Shown here: in pieces, positions 62,669 to 64,000 of the stretch | Position numbering within the stretch: position 1 is the first letter of the stretch | Layout: each line of letters starts with the position of its first letter | Source of the DNA: Mya arenaria | Lineage: Eukaryota; Mollusca; Bivalvia; Myida; Myidae | DNA length: 64,000 nt | NCBI RefSeq assembly: GCF_026914265.1 | Contig: NC_069130.1 | Location: 41,018,929-41,082,928, forward strand | Direction of reading: 5' to 3' | Translations under genes and position numbers: made by a program | The notes under the pieces: generated by a model | Database searches by the model: none | The model's input: only the letters and a program-made list of their open reading frames with translations | Told to the model about the DNA's origin: nothing

Positions 62669-62848
62669 TAATAGCTCTAATGTAAATTTTGTTTAAAAAT
62701 GTGACAAGAAATGGTGCGTTTTGCTGGAAAAAAAAAGCTTCAGTCACGCTTTTGAAAATAACTTGATTTATATATTATATTTTTTTTTTTATATATTTTC
62801 AAATGAATATCTGCCAGTTGCTGTTTGGTCTTTATTCATATGAGTAAG

Positions 62849-63212
62849 TTAAAGTGGCACTCTTATTCAAAATCAATACATACACATATATAACGAACAT
62901 AAATTTTAAGTGATACACCTTTAACTACTTACTAAAAAATAATTTATGGAAAATATTATTTACAGATAACAGGATTTTAACCGTGTTTTGATAGCTGAAA
63001 ACGCAAAATATATTAAATGATTGGTGAATGCTAAAGTATTATCTGTTATTACTATCGTCTCATAAGGTAGAACTACCGCATTTTCATTCAGATTAAACCC
63101 AGTCTCATTCATAAGAACCATTGTTTTCGACAATTAATCATCCTTTCTTGTATATCAAAACAATTGTATAGATTGTGGTAAATCTTATTTGGGAGTAAGA
63201 GCACATCTTTAA
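62849..63212. mobile_element. MITE, family 'TTAAAGxGACACTCTTATTCAAA'
   Basis: TTAAAGTGGCACTCTTATTC to GGGAGTAAGAGCACATCTTT, directly followed by the foldback MITE at 63209. Confidence 0.75.
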
Positions 63213-63572
63213 AGCTACACTCTCACAGATTGAACGTTTTGACAACTTTTTTAATTTTTTGTCTTGGAACGAGTCAATTTTTGCAAAAATCCATGGAAAC
63301 GATTTAAATAAGACTGCTATCAAAAATTAGATCGCAGAATTTTATATTTCAGTTCAAAAATTGATGTTTTATGCAATTTTCCTAAACCGTATGTAACGGT
63401 TCAGGCCATAAAACGTTAATTTTCGAACGGAAATATGAAAACCTACGATCTGATTTTTGTCAGCAATCTTATATTATTGGTTTGCAGATATTTACGTAAA
63501 AATTTGCTCTTTCCAAGACAAAAAATAAAAAAAAGATGTAAAAATGGTATATCTGTGAGAGTGCAGCTTTAA
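63209..63572. mobile_element. Foldback MITE, family 'AAGCTGCACTCTCACAGATT'
   Basis: TTAAAGCTACACTCTCACAG to CTGTGAGAGTGCAGCTTTAA, same structure as 20967-21313. It starts inside the TTTAA end of the neighbouring element 62849-63212, so the two share target sequence. Confidence 0.8.
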
Positions 63573-63712
63573 GTAACTCAATTTCAAACAGAGTTGAAAG
63601 AAATGGTTGCCAACGTGAATTCTTTGAACAAGTCCCTTTATGAAAAGCCTTGTATGAGAATTCTGTGATCTACTGTGATATTCTTCATCGTATTATGAAG
63701 AGCACGAGATGA

Positions 63713-63889
63713 TGGAACCCCGTTGGCTCGAAGTCGCTTGGCTCGAATTTCTCGTTGGCTCGAACTGGATGTAGAGGACCGATTTCTTTATAATATTGAA
63801 GGTAAACATCCCTCTTGGCTCGATTTTTTCGAGGCTCGATGTATTTTCGCAGGTCCCTGGGAGTTCGAGCCATCGGGGTTCGACTGTAT
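63713..63889. mobile_element. MITE, family 'CCGTTGGCTCGAACT'
   Basis: GGAACCCCGTTGGCTCGAAG at the left and GAGCCATCGGGGTTCGACTG at the right, with an internal extra GTTGGCTCGAACTGG. Both-strand ORFs here come from the element. Confidence 0.7.
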
Positions 63890-64000
63890 AAATGTACAAG
63901 TGTCTTATGAAAGTCCCACATAATATTAAGAACTGGCTCCAATATCACGATACTACTAAAGTCAAATCTCAGTCCCAGACTCAATTCGTTGTACCACATA

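Noticed and set aside
63685..63999. 104-codon minus-strand ORF at the right edge
   Set aside because: Mostly covers the CCGTTGGCTCGAACT MITE; not the missing first exon of the GH31 gene, as it has no TM helix or phase-0 donor that I can identify.

Overview
This is a eukaryotic (animal) window. Genes are split by many short introns with GT/AG boundaries, the sequence is AT-rich, and introns and spacers are packed with foldback elements, tRNA-derived SINEs and minisatellites. Gene content, SINE heads and repeats with GGTCAAGGTCAC cores or TATGCCCCC ends suggest a mollusc, most likely a bivalve; the species is not identified.

Layout. (1) 815-36.5 kb, + strand: mitochondrial RNA polymerase (POLRMT). 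I reconstruct 29 coding exons that chain in frame to the stop at 34912; the 5' end lies left of the window. (2) 37-41 kb: a 20-bp satellite split by a 5'-truncated, frameshifted LINE on the - strand. (3) 41602-46265, + strand: complete four-exon isoprenylcysteine carboxyl methyltransferase (ICMT), with a 32-bp minisatellite in intron 3. (4) 48979-53763, - strand: two-exon GH31 glycosidase of the MYORG type; a small first exon supplies the ATG. (5) 54438-58157, - strand: a four-exon, 168-residue gene of unknown function, assembled here from short exons. (6) 60345-62378, - strand: a second MYORG-type GH31 gene whose first exon(s) lie outside the window. The two GH31 genes are probably tandem paralogues flanking the small gene.

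The genes do not form a pathway: mitochondrial transcription, ER methylation of prenylated proteins and a membrane-anchored glycosidase are separate functions.

Most unusual feature: repeated duplication of exon edges. At least eight POLRMT exons, and the last ICMT exon, have a decayed or amplified copy next to them. The clearest are a 35-bp unit carrying an exon end plus its 5' splice site repeated about 16 times (32.7-33.3 kb), a copy of a catalytic exon start that is nearly identical over about 45 bp (24.07 kb), a triplicated exon (17.9-18.4 kb), and a 93-bp in-frame duplication of the ICMT C-terminus behind two stop codons (46.27 kb). At least a dozen families of short terminal-inverted-repeat elements fill the rest; some lie right at splice sites.
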